From: Streptomyces canus | GTDB taxonomy: Bacteria > Actinomycetota > Actinomycetes > Streptomycetales > Streptomycetaceae | Assembly (NCBI RefSeq): GCF_030816965.1 | Contig: NZ_JAUSYQ010000002.1 | Location: 10,344,001 to 10,408,000 of the forward strand | DNA: 64,000 nucleotides | Direction: 5' to 3' | In this document: positions 26,342 to 36,122 of the stretch, piece by piece | How positions within the stretch are numbered: the stretch's first letter is position 1 | How the letters are laid out: every line of letters starts with the position of its first letter | Made by a program: the position numbers and the translations under genes | Notes under the pieces: generated by a model | Told to the model about the DNA's origin: nothing | Databases searched by the model: none | The model's input: the letters and a program-made list of their open reading frames with translations, nothing else

Positions 26342-27661
26342 CTACGCCGACTGCACGTCAGGACGCGACACTGCCGATCCCTGTGTATGGCGGCGCAGTC
26401 GCGTGGCCGCGATCAAAACCGCGACGACCGCGGGGAGCGCGAAGACGGTGTAGTCGGCTCGCAGGCCGAAACGGTCGACGAACAGGCCTCCGACGAAGGA
26501 GCCTGTCGCCAGGGACAGCTGGCTGACGGTCACGAACAGCGCAAGCCCGCCCTCTGCCGTGGTCCCGCGCATCATGTAGGTCTGCAGGGAGATGGGGATG
26601 GCTCCGTAGCCGATCCCCCACAGGAACAGCGCGACGACGGCTGCGTGTTGGGAGTGCCACTGACCGAGGACGAGTACCGACGCTGCCAGCACCGCTGCTG
26701 CGGTGCCCAGCGTGGCGGGAAGACTGCGATCGAGCGTGGCTCCGGCCGCGAAGTTGCCGACAAACCCCGCGACACCGTAGAGCAGCAGGAGTCCACCGAC
26801 GGTTGTAGCGGAGAAGCGGGCCTGGTCCGTCAGGAACGACGAGACGAAGGTGTAGGCCCCGAAGTGGCCGAAGAAGAGCAGCGCAGACAGCAGCAGTCCG
26901 ACCCGGACTTTCGGTCGGTGCAGCAGCCCGAAGACGTCCCCGGCGTGCAGGGTGCCCGCAGCGGGCATCCTTGGCAGGGTACGCAGCTGAACCAGCAGGA
27001 CCGAGACGCTCAGGACACTCGCGGCCGCCAAGGCCGACCGCCAACCCCAGTACTGAGCCACGATGTTGCCCAGGGGCAGGCTCACCACCGTGCCGGCAGA
27101 GATGCCGGCCATGACCAATGAGGTGGCCCGCGTCACCTGCGTCGGCGCCACGAGCCGACGGCCCACGCCGACTCCCATCGTCCAGAAGGCGCCGATTGCG
27201 CCGCCCAGCACCAGACGGGCCACCATGAGGGTGCCGAAGTTGGGAGCGAGGGCCGCGATCACATCCGACACAGCGATGATCGCTGTCAGACCCCACAGGG
27301 CGACACGCCGGTCAAGCTGCCCGAAGGCCAGCGTGAGAACGGGTGCGGCCACGGCGGCGAGAAGACCGGGCAGGACGAGGGCCAAGCCCGCTCTGCCGGC
27401 CGAGACATCGAACTGCTCCATGACGTCAGGCAGGACAGCGACCATGACGAATTGGGACAGAACGAGCGCGAAGGATGCGGCGGCAACCGAGCTGACGGCG
27501 ATCCACCCGCCGCGCCCGTGCCCAGCCGCGACGGGCTGCGCAGCGGCTTCGTGTGAACCGTGGCAAGCGGGAAGGGTGCTTCTGGCGTGCTGAATCACTG
27601 TTTGGTTGCCGTCCCTCGCCGGAGGACCGACCTGTAGCGGTTCGGGCTTTTGCTGGGACAC
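26342..27661 (-). CDS. Major facilitator superfamily transporter
   Basis: 439 residues with about 12 hydrophobic segments beginning near residue 50 after a hydrophilic N-terminal tail. Loop motifs AFGQLDRRVALWGL (between helices 2 and 3) and ATLDRSLPATLG fit the drug/arabinose-efflux group. First gene of the predicted MFS-PaoA-PaoB-PaoC operon, so it may export the aldehyde or its acid product, or import the substrate; this is inference. Start GTG 27661 follows GAGAGG by 7 bases; the frame is open to 27733. Confidence 0.88.
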   Translation of the reverse strand: MSQQKPEPLQVGPPARDGNQTVIQHARSTLPACHGSHEAAAQPVAAGHGRGGWIAVSSVAAASFALVLSQFVMVAVLPDVMEQFDVSAGRAGLALVLPGLLAAVAAPVLTLAFGQLDRRVALWGLTAIIAVSDVIAALAPNFGTLMVARLVLGGAIGAFWTMGVGVGRRLVAPTQVTRATSLVMAGISAGTVVSLPLGNIVAQYWGWRSALAAASVLSVSVLLVQLRTLPRMPAAGTLHAGDVFGLLHRPKVRVGLLLSALLFFGHFGAYTFVSSFLTDQARFSATTVGGLLLLYGVAGFVGNFAAGATLDRSLPATLGTAAAVLAASVLVLGQWHSQHAAVVALFLWGIGYGAIPISLQTYMMRGTTAEGGLALFVTVSQLSLATGSFVGGLFVDRFGLRADYTVFALPAVVAVLIAATRLRRHTQGSAVSRPDVQSA

Positions 27662-28122
27662 CGATGGGCCTCTCGTCAGGAAAGTTTCGCCGTAGACGGC
27701 AAGCGCGGCGGACAGGTACAGCTGCTCTGGCACGGGGCTTGTACTGGCCAGTGCGGAAACCGACTGCGGCGCCTTGAGGGACTATCCACAGCCGTCCTGC
27801 AGGTGTGATGTATGCGCAAGAGGAGACTTGCAGCATGCTTGCGGCTGCATTCATATGTTGCCGAGGGTAAGTGATAGGGGTTACGTGTAGCAACCTCGTT
27901 GAATTCATACATATCGATGTAGAGCTGCACTGGTCGATGCCCCTGGCCGTCAAAGCCTCGTGCGCAGCAGGAGCAGGTGATTCAAGGCGCGCTCCGGTCG
28001 GCAAGCCGGGCTGCGACCCGGGGAAGACCCAGGTGTGCCCGCCGCAAGCTGCACGGTCCTCATCGAGGAACGTGGTCGGACAGTGCAGGGGTGGCGCGTG
28101 TGGCTGGCGAGTGGTCCAGCGC
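27662..28122. other. About 460 bp intergenic
   Basis: Should carry the promoter of the MFS/molybdenum hydroxylase operon. An AT-rich patch lies at about 27840-27930 (TTGAATTCATACATATCGAT). No gene is seen. Confidence 0.4.
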
Positions 28123-28920
28123 TTACACAGACCCTGCTGCTCGGCTTAACACGGCGTTGAGTTCGGCCCGCTGGAGAGCCTGGCCGACCGCCTCCTTCAC
28201 GCTTCCGTAATGCGCCGGTCCGTGTCCTGGCAGGATCGTGTCGGCGTCGATTCCCCCGAGTGCGACCAGGGACGTGAGGGCCCGGTCGCGGTCCGCGTGG
28301 AACATGTCGGGGAGAAGCTGGGGACCGGAGATCCGGGAAGTTGGGTGGCCGGTGACCAGGGCGTCACCGCTGACAAGTATGCCGCTGCCGGGCAGGTGGT
28401 AGGCGCAGTGCCCCAGCGTGTGTCCGGGTGTGTGGATAGGAGTGGGAGCCCCGGGGAGGTCGAGAGGGCCGGGCGTGGGAAAGGGGCGCGGACTGTGGAC
28501 AGGCACATGGTAGGTTCCGCCGGCCCGCAGCGCGTGGATCGCCCAGGGCAGGACGCCAGAGTGTAGAGCCTGTGTGAGGACCTGACCGGCGGATACCTGC
28601 TGCAGGAAGTCCCGGCGGGCATGCGGAACCTCTTCCTCATGCATGAGAACAGGAATGTTGTGCAACGCCCGCATGCGCTCGGCTGCCCCGATATGGTCGT
28701 TGTGGGCATGAGTGACCAGCAGGGCGTTCACGGCGCCCTGGTGCAGTCCGAGAGTGGCGAGCGAGGCGAGCAGTCGTTCATAGTCGGCCGGGTAGCCGCT
28801 GTCGATGAGGGTCGCGCTGTCACCCTCTTTGACCACGACCCAGTTGGTATTGCTGCCTGAGACCAGGTACACCTCGTCGCGAATGTGGACAATGTCATCG
28901 TCTCGGAATTTGTTCTGCAC
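28123..28920 (-). CDS. Metallo-beta-lactamase-fold hydrolase
   Basis: 265 residues. Zinc-binding motif THAHNDHIG (HxHxDH), later PGHTLGHCAYHL, GDALV and the final His in ILPGHGPAHYG. This is the standard order of ligands. The fold covers lactonases, glyoxalase II-like thioesterases and many unknown enzymes; no substrate can be assigned. Start GTG 28920 follows AAGGGA by 6 bases. It is separated from the upstream SDR gene by 136 bp on the same strand. Confidence 0.9.
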   Translation of the reverse strand: MQNKFRDDDIVHIRDEVYLVSGSNTNWVVVKEGDSATLIDSGYPADYERLLASLATLGLHQGAVNALLVTHAHNDHIGAAERMRALHNIPVLMHEEEVPHARRDFLQQVSAGQVLTQALHSGVLPWAIHALRAGGTYHVPVHSPRPFPTPGPLDLPGAPTPIHTPGHTLGHCAYHLPGSGILVSGDALVTGHPTSRISGPQLLPDMFHADRDRALTSLVALGGIDADTILPGHGPAHYGSVKEAVGQALQRAELNAVLSRAAGSV

Positions 28921-29056
28921 GCGTTTCCCTTCTGGTTGACCTGTCACAGACGAGACGAGCGACGAGCTGCACAATCACCACGCTGGCCGGGGAAGACTGC
29001 CGCCGAATTAGTCGGAATCAGCCCCGCGCTGCGATGGCGCAGCCAGTCCGCGCCCC

Positions 29057-30019
29057 TTATTGCGAGATGGCGTCAGTGGCGTAGTCCCACAGGCGGTCTG
29101 CGACTTCCGGATCGACGGCATGCGCGGCAACACCGCTGGCCTCGCCCTTGTCACCGGAGACGAGCACGGCCTCCTGGTTGTCCTCGAAGTAACGGCCGGT
29201 CACGCCGGCCAGCAAGGGAGAGCCGGCAAGCAGCACCGACCCTGCAGCTCCCTGCGAAGGGGTCTTGTAGTAGGGCAGCGGCTTCACCTTGCCGTCGTCG
29301 TCCATCACGCCGAAGGAACGCATGGTGTCGTCGTCGAGATGCCGCTGCAGGTTGGTCAGCACGTAGCCGGGGTTGACCGCGTTGGCCGTGATGCCATCGC
29401 TCCACCAGCGGCGCGCACCGACGGCAAGGAGAACGTCGGCCGACTTGGACTGTCCATAAGCCGCCCACGGGTCATAGGGCCGTTGCTCGAACTGCGGGTC
29501 CGCCAAGTCGAGAGGAAAAGCGCGGTGCGCTCCCGAGCTCACGATCACGATGCGGGCCGAACCAGATGCCTGCATCGATGGCAAAAGCGCGCTCGCCAGC
29601 GCAAAATGCCCCAGGTAGTTGGTGGCCAGCTGCATTTCCCAGCCCTCTGCGCTAGTCACCCGCTGCGGCAGGGCCATGATTCCGGCGTTGGCTACGAGGA
29701 TGTCCAACGGGCCCTGCCACTCCTTGGCGAAATTGCGCACAGAAGAGAGATCAGACAGCTCCAGCGCCTGGGCGCGCACGGGCCCGGCGCCCGAGACACC
29801 GGACAGCTCGCTGACAAGCAGTCCCGCCGTCTCAGGACGGCGGGTGGCCACGGTGACCTCAGCGCCGGCCAGGGCAAGAGCCCTGACGGTCTCCGCACCG
29901 ATGCCAGAGGTGCCACCGGTGACCACGGCACGGCGCCCCGCCAGGTCGACACCGTCGATCACCTCACGGGCGCTCGAGTCAGGGGCGAAGGGAGTCGTCA
30001 CCCGGGGTGATGCGTTCAC
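29057..30019 (-). CDS. Short-chain dehydrogenase/reductase
   Basis: 320 residues. NAD(P)-binding TGGTSGIGAETVRALALAG, NAGIM motif (LVANAGIMALP), catalytic Ser in IVIVSSGAHR, and YGQSK as the catalytic Y-x-x-x-K, then NPGYVLTNL. The long C-terminus (GRYFEDNQEAV, VADRLWDYATDAI) is typical of retinol-dehydrogenase-like SDRs. Start GTG 30019 follows GGAG. A fragment closely matching the last 50 codons lies at 45992-46145. Confidence 0.92.
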   Translation of the reverse strand: MNASPRVTTPFAPDSSAREVIDGVDLAGRRAVVTGGTSGIGAETVRALALAGAEVTVATRRPETAGLLVSELSGVSGAGPVRAQALELSDLSSVRNFAKEWQGPLDILVANAGIMALPQRVTSAEGWEMQLATNYLGHFALASALLPSMQASGSARIVIVSSGAHRAFPLDLADPQFEQRPYDPWAAYGQSKSADVLLAVGARRWWSDGITANAVNPGYVLTNLQRHLDDDTMRSFGVMDDDGKVKPLPYYKTPSQGAAGSVLLAGSPLLAGVTGRYFEDNQEAVLVSGDKGEASGVAAHAVDPEVADRLWDYATDAISQ

Positions 30020-30326
30020 AAGGGACTCCTTGGAAAAAATGTGAGCATGTTGAACACCCGAAGTTACTGACGCACCGGTGGACGCTCCATCGTCGACTGT
30101 CCGACATACATACGCGATCGTCCAAACTGCGCATGTATCGCGAAGCCATGAGTGGCTGCGCCCGGCCCTGAAGACGCCCCTCGGCTGGTCCTCTACGTGC
30201 CCTCAGACAGGCCGTCTTCCTGTGGACCGCCCGCCGATCATCGAACCCGGCACGGGGTGCGAGCACGAGGTTTCGTGAGACGTCGCTCGCACACCGATGT
30301 CGCCGAAGCCGGTGCCGATGTGCTGG
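30020..30326. other. Intergenic, no gene seen
   Basis: Lies between the SDR promoter and the left arm of the large inverted repeat. No supported frame. Confidence 0.4.
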
Positions 30327-30377
30327 GGTGTCGTGGCGGCCGCCTGGGTGGTGTGTGGTGGCCGCCGTCGGTACGGG

Positions 30378-31349
30378 TCAGGCGGTGGTGTTGAGGGCTT
30401 CGTTGAGGCTGGCGACGGCGAGGAGGACGGCGTGCTTGGCGGCTTCGGTGTCGTGCAGGCCGTTGACCATGACGAAGTCGTGGACGATGCCGCCGAAGCG
30501 GGCGTTGGTCGCGGCGACGCCGGCCTGGCGAAGCCGGGCGGCGTAGGCCTCGCCCTCGTCGCGCAGCACGTCGGCCTCGGCGGTGATGATCAGTGCGGAG
30601 GGAAGGCCGGCGAGGTCCTCGAGGCTGGCACGCAGGGGTGAGACGGTGATCTGGCCGCGCTCCTCCTCGCTGAGGGTGTACTGGTCCCAGAACCACTTCA
30701 TGCCCTCGCGGGAGAGGAAGTAGCCCTCGGCGAACTGCTCGTAGGAGTCGGTGTCGAACGCCGCGTCGGTCACCGGGTAGAACAGCACCTGCTTGACGAA
30801 GCGCACGTCGCCGCGTTCCTTGGCGAGCAGGGTCAGCGCGGTGGCCATGTTGCCGCCCACCGAGTCGCCCGAGACGGCGATCCGTGTGGCGTCCAGGTTC
30901 TTGTCCGCGCCGTTGCTGACCACCCACTGCGCCGCCGCGTAGCTCTGCTCGAGTGCGACCGGGTAGCCGACCTCCGGGGAGCGGTCGTACTCGGGGAAGA
31001 CGACCGCGGCGTTCGCCCCGATGGCCAGGTCCCGCACGAGCCGGTCGTGGGTGTGGGCGTTGCCGAACACCCAGCCCGCACCGTGCACGTACAGGATGAC
31101 CGGAAGCGTGGCGCCGGTCGAGCCCGCCGGGCGCACGATGCGCACCTTGACGCTGCCGGTCGGGCCGCCCAGTACCTCCACCCACTCCTCATCGATCTCC
31201 GGCTTGAAGATCGGGGCGTCCTGGACCTGGTCGACGGTCTTGCGGCCGTCCTCCGGGGTCATCTGGTAGAGGAACGGGGGCTTTGAGGTCGCGTCCACGA
31301 AGGCCTGCGCAGCGGGCTCCAGAGCGATGTTGCGAGGGTTACCGGTCAT
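30378..31349 (-). CDS. Alpha/beta-hydrolase fold esterase (HSL type), copy A
   Basis: 323 residues. Oxyanion-hole motif LYVHGAGW (the HGG-like motif of the hormone-sensitive lipase family), nucleophile elbow SGDSVGGNM, then AEADVLRDEG for the acid and IVHDFVM for the His, so a Ser-Asp-His triad is present. The second base of the oxyanion motif is Ala (H-G-A-G) instead of Gly. Likely an esterase of unknown substrate. Start ATG 31349 after AGGGAG. The protein is identical to copy B at 37665-38636. Confidence 0.92.
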   Translation of the reverse strand: MTGNPRNIALEPAAQAFVDATSKPPFLYQMTPEDGRKTVDQVQDAPIFKPEIDEEWVEVLGGPTGSVKVRIVRPAGSTGATLPVILYVHGAGWVFGNAHTHDRLVRDLAIGANAAVVFPEYDRSPEVGYPVALEQSYAAAQWVVSNGADKNLDATRIAVSGDSVGGNMATALTLLAKERGDVRFVKQVLFYPVTDAAFDTDSYEQFAEGYFLSREGMKWFWDQYTLSEEERGQITVSPLRASLEDLAGLPSALIITAEADVLRDEGEAYAARLRQAGVAATNARFGGIVHDFVMVNGLHDTEAAKHAVLLAVASLNEALNTTA

Positions 31350-31413
31350 GACGTACTCCCTGGTCAATGTGGGCTTCAACACCCACAATCCTGGTCCCCC
31401 ACCCCACCGAAAG

Positions 31414-31453
31414 CCCCTCAGATCAAGGCGGAAACCCCACGGATTGGGACGCG
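31414..31453 (-). promoter_or_regulatory. Conserved upstream element, hydrolase copy A
   Basis: In gene direction it contains ATCCGTGGGGTTTCCGCC, then TTGATCTGAGGGGC. The CCGTGGGGTT and CTGAGGGGC blocks have exactly the spacing seen upstream of the GFA and wrbA genes. It is 65-104 bp upstream of the hydrolase start. Confidence 0.5.
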
Positions 31454-31984
31454 ATCGCTCAGCTCCGAACACAGCCGAGGGCACGAAAGGAGGCATGGGG
31501 GACCGTGCACGGTACGTAGAGCCGACCCGGCCGCCGGGCGGCCGGTCTGCCACGGGTGTGGCGGCCGGTAGCCGACCGTGCACCTATCCCGTGCAGGGTC
31601 CGGGAGAAGGCGAGGTGGGGCCGGCAGCGACTGGAGCCAGCCGCGGAAGACCAAGCGGATGTGCCAGGTTCGGCGACGCGTAACCTACGCTGCGGCGGCC
31701 GATGGATCCCCAAGTAAGGGTGGCCGGCATGACCACTGTCAGCCCTCAGCCGTGGCTATAGAGGCGGCGACAGGCTCCGCGTCTGCAAGCGGCGGGCGGC
31801 ATGCATGCAGAGCAGTTGTCGGCGGTTACGCCGTAGCGGATCACACCGAGCATCACGCCGTGGCCATGGCCGTCTGATCCTCCAGCAGGCAGGGCTGGGT
31901 ACGCCGCCCGGTGGACCGGTCACCAGCTCTGCCATGTCGAGCCCGCAGCAGGGGCGCAGTCCGAAGAACGAGTGGGACTTCAGT

Positions 31985-32065
31985 TATGCGAGTACAACAG
32001 ACAGGGCCTCCTGGTGCTATGTCGGGTTCGTACGCCCGAGCTACCAAGAGGCCCTGCTGGCAAGC
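31985..32065 (+). mobile_element. End remnant of an IS5-like element
   Basis: CAGACAGGGCCTCCTGGT and, 30 bases on, ACCAAGAGGCCCTG form an inverted repeat. The same design (CAGACAGGGCCCCTC with GAAGGGGCCCTG) stands just before the transposase fragment at 49145-49497. This is therefore probably the left end of a related element. No transposase sequence beyond a few codons follows. The rest of 31456-32140 holds nothing recognisable. Confidence 0.45.
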
Positions 32066-32140
32066 GCCAGTCCGTACGATCACCCGATCAGGGACCCGTC
32101 CGGCCAGGCCACCTCCGGTGGTGCACAAATCAACGGCAGG

Positions 32141-33799
32141 TCAAGCCTGTTGCAGAATTCCCGACACCAGGGTCGACGGGGTGAGGTGCTTGTAGCCGAC
32201 GCTGGCGAAGTAGACGAGGAGTTCGTGGTCGTCCTGGCTGAGCAGGTGTCCCTCTCCCCAGAGCCGGTGCTGTACGGGAGTACTGCCGTCGATGACGACT
32301 GGACGGCGCGTGGGCGTCCTCTCCGGCGCGTGGTCGTTGTCACAGTTTCCGCAAGGTGCTGTGTAGGTTTCACCGAAGTACGCGAGCAGTTCCGCCCGCC
32401 TGCAGCGCGTTGTTTCCGCATAGTGGCGCGCCGCATCAAGACGGCTCGCCACTATCGCCTGACGCCGCATGTCCCGTGTCAGGAGTTGTCCGATCAGTCC
32501 GGCGGAGCGATGCGGACGGCGCTGCGGCACGAGGACGCGGTGGTGACCAGAGCCGAGCACCTGGACGATTCCCATGTCCGCCAGCTCGTTGACGACACGG
32601 TCGGTGCTGTGGGCGGAAATATCGGCGGACCGGGCCAAGTCCGCGACGGCGATGTCACAGCCCACGTTCTCCAAGGCGTCGACAACACGGTGAAGTGTTG
32701 CTTCCCCCAGGTGATTTCGTGCTGCGAGGCTGCGTGGAATGCGAACGGTGCGCGCGTCATGCACCAGGACCGCGGTCGCTGGTCGTCCGTCCCGGCCCGC
32801 TCTGCCGATTTCTTGGTAATAGTCGTCGATGCTCGCCGGCACGCCCGCATGCACCACGGTCCGGATGTCAGGTTTGTCTACGCCGAGGCCAAACGCGCTG
32901 GTAGCGACTACAACGTCGAGGCTGCCTGCGAAGAAGGCGTCCTGAACGTCGGCTCGGGTACGGGAGGCAAGACCGCCGTGGTACGGAGCCGCTCGCAGAC
33001 CTTTGAGTCGCAGGCGGGCGGCGAGAGCCTCGCACCGGGCGTGGGTCAGCGCGTACACCAGTGCAGGGGTCTCCTGCTGCATGAGGACCTCGACGCAGCG
33101 TTCATCGATCGCTCGCGGTTCGGTACTGGCCGGCTCGGTGTAGCGCATAGCCAGCGAGATGTTCGGGCGGTCGAAACCGCCCACCACCACATGCGGCGTA
33201 CGCATGCCCAATCGACGGGTGATGTTCGACTGGACAGGAGGTGAGGCCGTCGCGGTCAGGGCAAGGACAGGCGGGCTTCCCAAATTGGTCACCGCGTCCA
33301 CCAGACGCAGGTACTCAGGGCGGAACTCCTGGCCCCACTCGCTGACGAGGTGCGCCTCGTCGACGCAGAACAAGCCGACGGCACGAGCTCCGGTACGGAC
33401 TGCGGCCGCGGTTTCAGCGTTCGCGAGTTGCTCGGGCCCAATGAGGAGGAAATCCAGGTCACCCCTGGCGAGGAGGTCCAAGGTTTCCCGCCGGTCGCGA
33501 ATAGATTGCGCCGAGTTCAGCAAGGCCGCCTTGACAGGGCGTGATGCGTAACGGCGGCCTGTGATGGATCGCACCTGGTCCCGCTGCAACGCTATGAGCG
33601 GCGAGACGACCAGGGTCAGCCCTCCGATCACCATCCCCGCAACCTGGTAAATCGCACTCTTGCCGCTGCCGGTCGGTAGAACGGCGAGCGTGTCCTGGCC
33701 CTCGACCACCGCGTGGACAGCCTGCTCCTGCGAGGGCCGCAGAGTGAAGCCGAACAGCGAGCGCGCTACTGCGGATGCCGTACGTTGCGATGCGGACAT
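32141..33799 (-). CDS. recQ: RecQ-family ATP-dependent DNA helicase
   Basis: 552 residues. Helicase motifs in order: aromatic/Q motif FTLRPSQEQAV, Walker A LPTGSGKSAIYQ, SPLIALQRDQV, DEAHLVSEWGQEFRPEY (DEAH box and RecQ loop), ALTATAS, YHGGLASRTRADVQ, ATSAFGLGVDKPDIR and QEIGRAGRDG. A RecQ zinc-binding region follows, but the last ligand is altered: CGNCDND instead of CGxCDNC. No HRDC domain is present. This is the compact RecQ form frequent in actinobacterial accessory regions. It lies within the segment bracketed by the inverted repeats. Start ATG 33799. Confidence 0.92.
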   Translation of the reverse strand: MSASQRTASAVARSLFGFTLRPSQEQAVHAVVEGQDTLAVLPTGSGKSAIYQVAGMVIGGLTLVVSPLIALQRDQVRSITGRRYASRPVKAALLNSAQSIRDRRETLDLLARGDLDFLLIGPEQLANAETAAAVRTGARAVGLFCVDEAHLVSEWGQEFRPEYLRLVDAVTNLGSPPVLALTATASPPVQSNITRRLGMRTPHVVVGGFDRPNISLAMRYTEPASTEPRAIDERCVEVLMQQETPALVYALTHARCEALAARLRLKGLRAAPYHGGLASRTRADVQDAFFAGSLDVVVATSAFGLGVDKPDIRTVVHAGVPASIDDYYQEIGRAGRDGRPATAVLVHDARTVRIPRSLAARNHLGEATLHRVVDALENVGCDIAVADLARSADISAHSTDRVVNELADMGIVQVLGSGHHRVLVPQRRPHRSAGLIGQLLTRDMRRQAIVASRLDAARHYAETTRCRRAELLAYFGETYTAPCGNCDNDHAPERTPTRRPVVIDGSTPVQHRLWGEGHLLSQDDHELLVYFASVGYKHLTPSTLVSGILQQA

Positions 33800-34419
33800 G
33801 AAGCAGGCTGTACCTTTCTGTAACGAGCTATCATCGAGACCTTTATCCCGTTGTTCGCTCGTTCTCGTCTCTCATTTCGCCTTGGACGGCGCGAGGTGCG
33901 CTGTCCGGCTTCTCAGCAGCTCACCACGGCGTAAGCCCGCAACTCGCAGCCGTCTATTCTTACGCGCTCCTGAGACGGCGGTGGCCGCTGCCCTCGCAGA
34001 CAATGTATGAGCGGGCATCATTGCGTATGTGGCAACCGTTGTGGCGGCCCTGCTTATCTCAAGAAAACGGCACCGTTGCAACTGCCGAACTAGAGATCCG
34101 GACGCCGACTGGGCTCTAACTGCAGGCGCCGAAGCTGGGCGGTACCGGGAGCCGTTTGCGAGCCACACCGGGAACGACGCCGTGCTCCCCATGTGGATGT
34201 CGGGCAACGAGAACGTGGAAATGGTCGATGTCGACCCGTCTTACGTCTGACGAGCATGCTTCCGTCCGACGTTGTCGTCCTACGGCGGCATCAGCCACAG
34301 ATCAGTAGACCCATCCGCAGGGGCGACTGTGTTCAATCGCGCATGCTCATTACTGGCAGCCGCAGATTTCGGTTTCAACTGACTGTTCTGAGCCGAACAG
34401 GCGGCGCGCCAACCTCAGT
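33800..34419. other. About 620 bp without a supported gene
   Basis: Includes the recQ promoter region, with an AT-rich patch at 33815-33860. Frames here lack family motifs. Confidence 0.4.
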
Positions 34420-34893
34420 TCAATAGTCGGGGGAGGTTTCAGCATCGGGTATGAGGTGGATGGCGGCCTCCTCTGCCGACGCGCCGGCACCGTCCAGCCC
34501 TTGATCGAAAGCCAGCAGGTCGGTCTCTGTGTTCTGTCGCGTTCCCTCGTCGAGTGCAACGAGACGTCCAGCTCGCTCGTATCCGACCTCGTCGTCGCGA
34601 GGTTCGCCGTCCGTGTCCCAGGCGTCTCCGATGCCATCACCTGCAGGCACTCCGACGTCCGGTACTTCCTCCGCGAGGCGCTCGTCCAGAGTTTCCCCTC
34701 GGTGCTGCTCCGACGCCGTGACGCCACTGTGTTCGACGCCCCATGGCCTCTCCGGGGGCGAATACCCCTCATCGAGCGCTTCGTCACCGGCCCTGTAGTC
34801 CAGGGTGTCCAAGGCATCCAGGACTCCGGCGTCGTCCTGGACCTCCGCCCCGTCCGGCTGGTAGACGTCGTCTCCCATACCTTCGCCTATCAA
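34420..34893 (-). CDS. DUF5709 family protein
   Basis: 157 residues, very acidic. Contains the family pattern DDVYQPDGAEVQDDAG near the N-terminus, LDEGYSPPERPWGV, ETLDERLAEEVPDVG and a Glu/Asp-rich tail with AAIHLIPD near the end. The function is unknown; such proteins are common and often stress-induced in actinobacteria. Start 34893; an ATG five codons in (MGDDVYQP) is also possible. Confidence 0.85.
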   Translation of the reverse strand: MIGEGMGDDVYQPDGAEVQDDAGVLDALDTLDYRAGDEALDEGYSPPERPWGVEHSGVTASEQHRGETLDERLAEEVPDVGVPAGDGIGDAWDTDGEPRDDEVGYERAGRLVALDEGTRQNTETDLLAFDQGLDGAGASAEEAAIHLIPDAETSPDY

Positions 34894-35024
34894 TGCTGCT
34901 CCTTCATCGAACGAGGGCCAAAGGACCCGCCGTGTGCGTTAGTTGGTGCGCTACAGCGCCGTATGCGGCAGAGAACCTCAACTCATCCGGCGTTGGAGAG
35001 TTCCGGATGCGCGGTCGAATCCGC

Positions 35025-35981
35025 TCAGACGATGAGCACCGGCAGACCGGACAGTTGCCTGGCCGCGATGTCTTCATGAGCGCGGGCCGCGTCGGTGAAT
35101 GCGTAGCGAGTGATACCAAGATCGTGGAAGAGTCCGTCCCTCATCGCCTGGAACAACTGGCCCGACGCATCACCGACGGTAGCCGAGTTCACATGGTCCT
35201 GAACGCCCCCGCTCACCACCTTGATGCCGCGCCGGGCCACCTCCGCGGCATCCGGCTGCGACTGACCGGACGCGGCACCGATGGCGACGATCTCTCCGCC
35301 GGACCGCACCGCCGCCGCCGACAGCTCCGCCATGGCGTTCCCCACAAAGTCGAAGACGACGTCGACACCATCTGGAGCAATCGCCCGTATCTTGGCGAGA
35401 GCTTCCGGATCCTGCGCGTAAAGAGCCTGATCGGCGCCGGCCCGCACCTTCTCAAGCTTGCCCTTCGATCCGGCTACACCGATGACGGTCGCGCCGAGCG
35501 CCTTTGCCCAGCGGGACAGGATGGATCCGACGTTGCCGGACGCGCCTGACACGAGCACTACTTCACCGGGAGCGATGTCATGGAGAGCTCGCAGCCCCAT
35601 CCACGCCGTCAGGCCCTTGGCCAGGAATGCCGCAGCCTGTTCGTTGCTGATGTCCTGGGGCAGTGCGATGAGGGAGCGTGCGTCGATCAGCCGCTCGCTC
35701 GCGTAGGCGCCCATGGATGCGAAGTAGGCGACCCGGTCACCGACACGGAATTCCGCTGTATCCGCACCTACGGCTTCCACGACACCCGAACCTTCGGAAC
35801 CCAGCACCATGGGGAGAGGTCCGTTGACGCGCCCGTCACGCAGCATCGTGTCGAAGAAGTTCACGCCGATTGCTTCTTGCCTGATCTTCACCTCCCCGGG
35901 CCCGGGCTCTGCGATGTCCGCTGCCTCGACCCTCAGCACCGAGGGCTCTCCGTGCTCGTATATACGGATGATCTTGGCCAT
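35025..35981 (-). CDS. NAD(P)H:quinone oxidoreductase, zeta-crystallin type
   Basis: 318 residues. GroES-like N-terminal domain (GPGEVKIRQEAIGVNFFDTM) without zinc-ligand Cys, GSEGSGVVEAVG, then the Rossmann motif VLVSGASGNVGSILSRWAKALGA, DVVFDFVG and GGEIVAIGAASGQ. Proteins of this MDR subgroup reduce quinones with NADPH by one electron, or reduce activated alkenes. Start ATG 35981; GTG 35990 overlaps the ribosome site. Confidence 0.92.
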   Translation of the reverse strand: MAKIIRIYEHGEPSVLRVEAADIAEPGPGEVKIRQEAIGVNFFDTMLRDGRVNGPLPMVLGSEGSGVVEAVGADTAEFRVGDRVAYFASMGAYASERLIDARSLIALPQDISNEQAAAFLAKGLTAWMGLRALHDIAPGEVVLVSGASGNVGSILSRWAKALGATVIGVAGSKGKLEKVRAGADQALYAQDPEALAKIRAIAPDGVDVVFDFVGNAMAELSAAAVRSGGEIVAIGAASGQSQPDAAEVARRGIKVVSGGVQDHVNSATVGDASGQLFQAMRDGLFHDLGITRYAFTDAARAHEDIAARQLSGLPVLIV

Positions 35982-36122
35982 GGTTGACACTCTTCCCTTG
36001 TGCGAAACGGTCGGCCGCAGGACCGACCACTGGACTGCATACCTAACGGAGGCTGGGCCGTCGGCCTACCTTGTCCCGAAGCGCACACGGCTTCGGGAGT
36101 CGGCGCATTGCGGCGCGGTGCG

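Larger units (their letters stand above)
30327..31455 (-). repeat. 1,129-bp inverted repeat, left arm
   Basis: Reverse complement of 37559-38687 (paired positions sum to 69014). Comparing both arms I saw a single mismatch, just past the hydrolase stop (GTCGGTACG versus GTCGGGACG). The arm holds a complete alpha/beta-hydrolase gene with its upstream element and trailing sequence. Outside the arms similarity stops abruptly. Confidence 0.93.

Noticed and set aside
31805..33244. 479-residue plus-strand open frame
   Set aside because: Antisense to recQ; no family motif. Long antisense frames are expected from high third-position GC.
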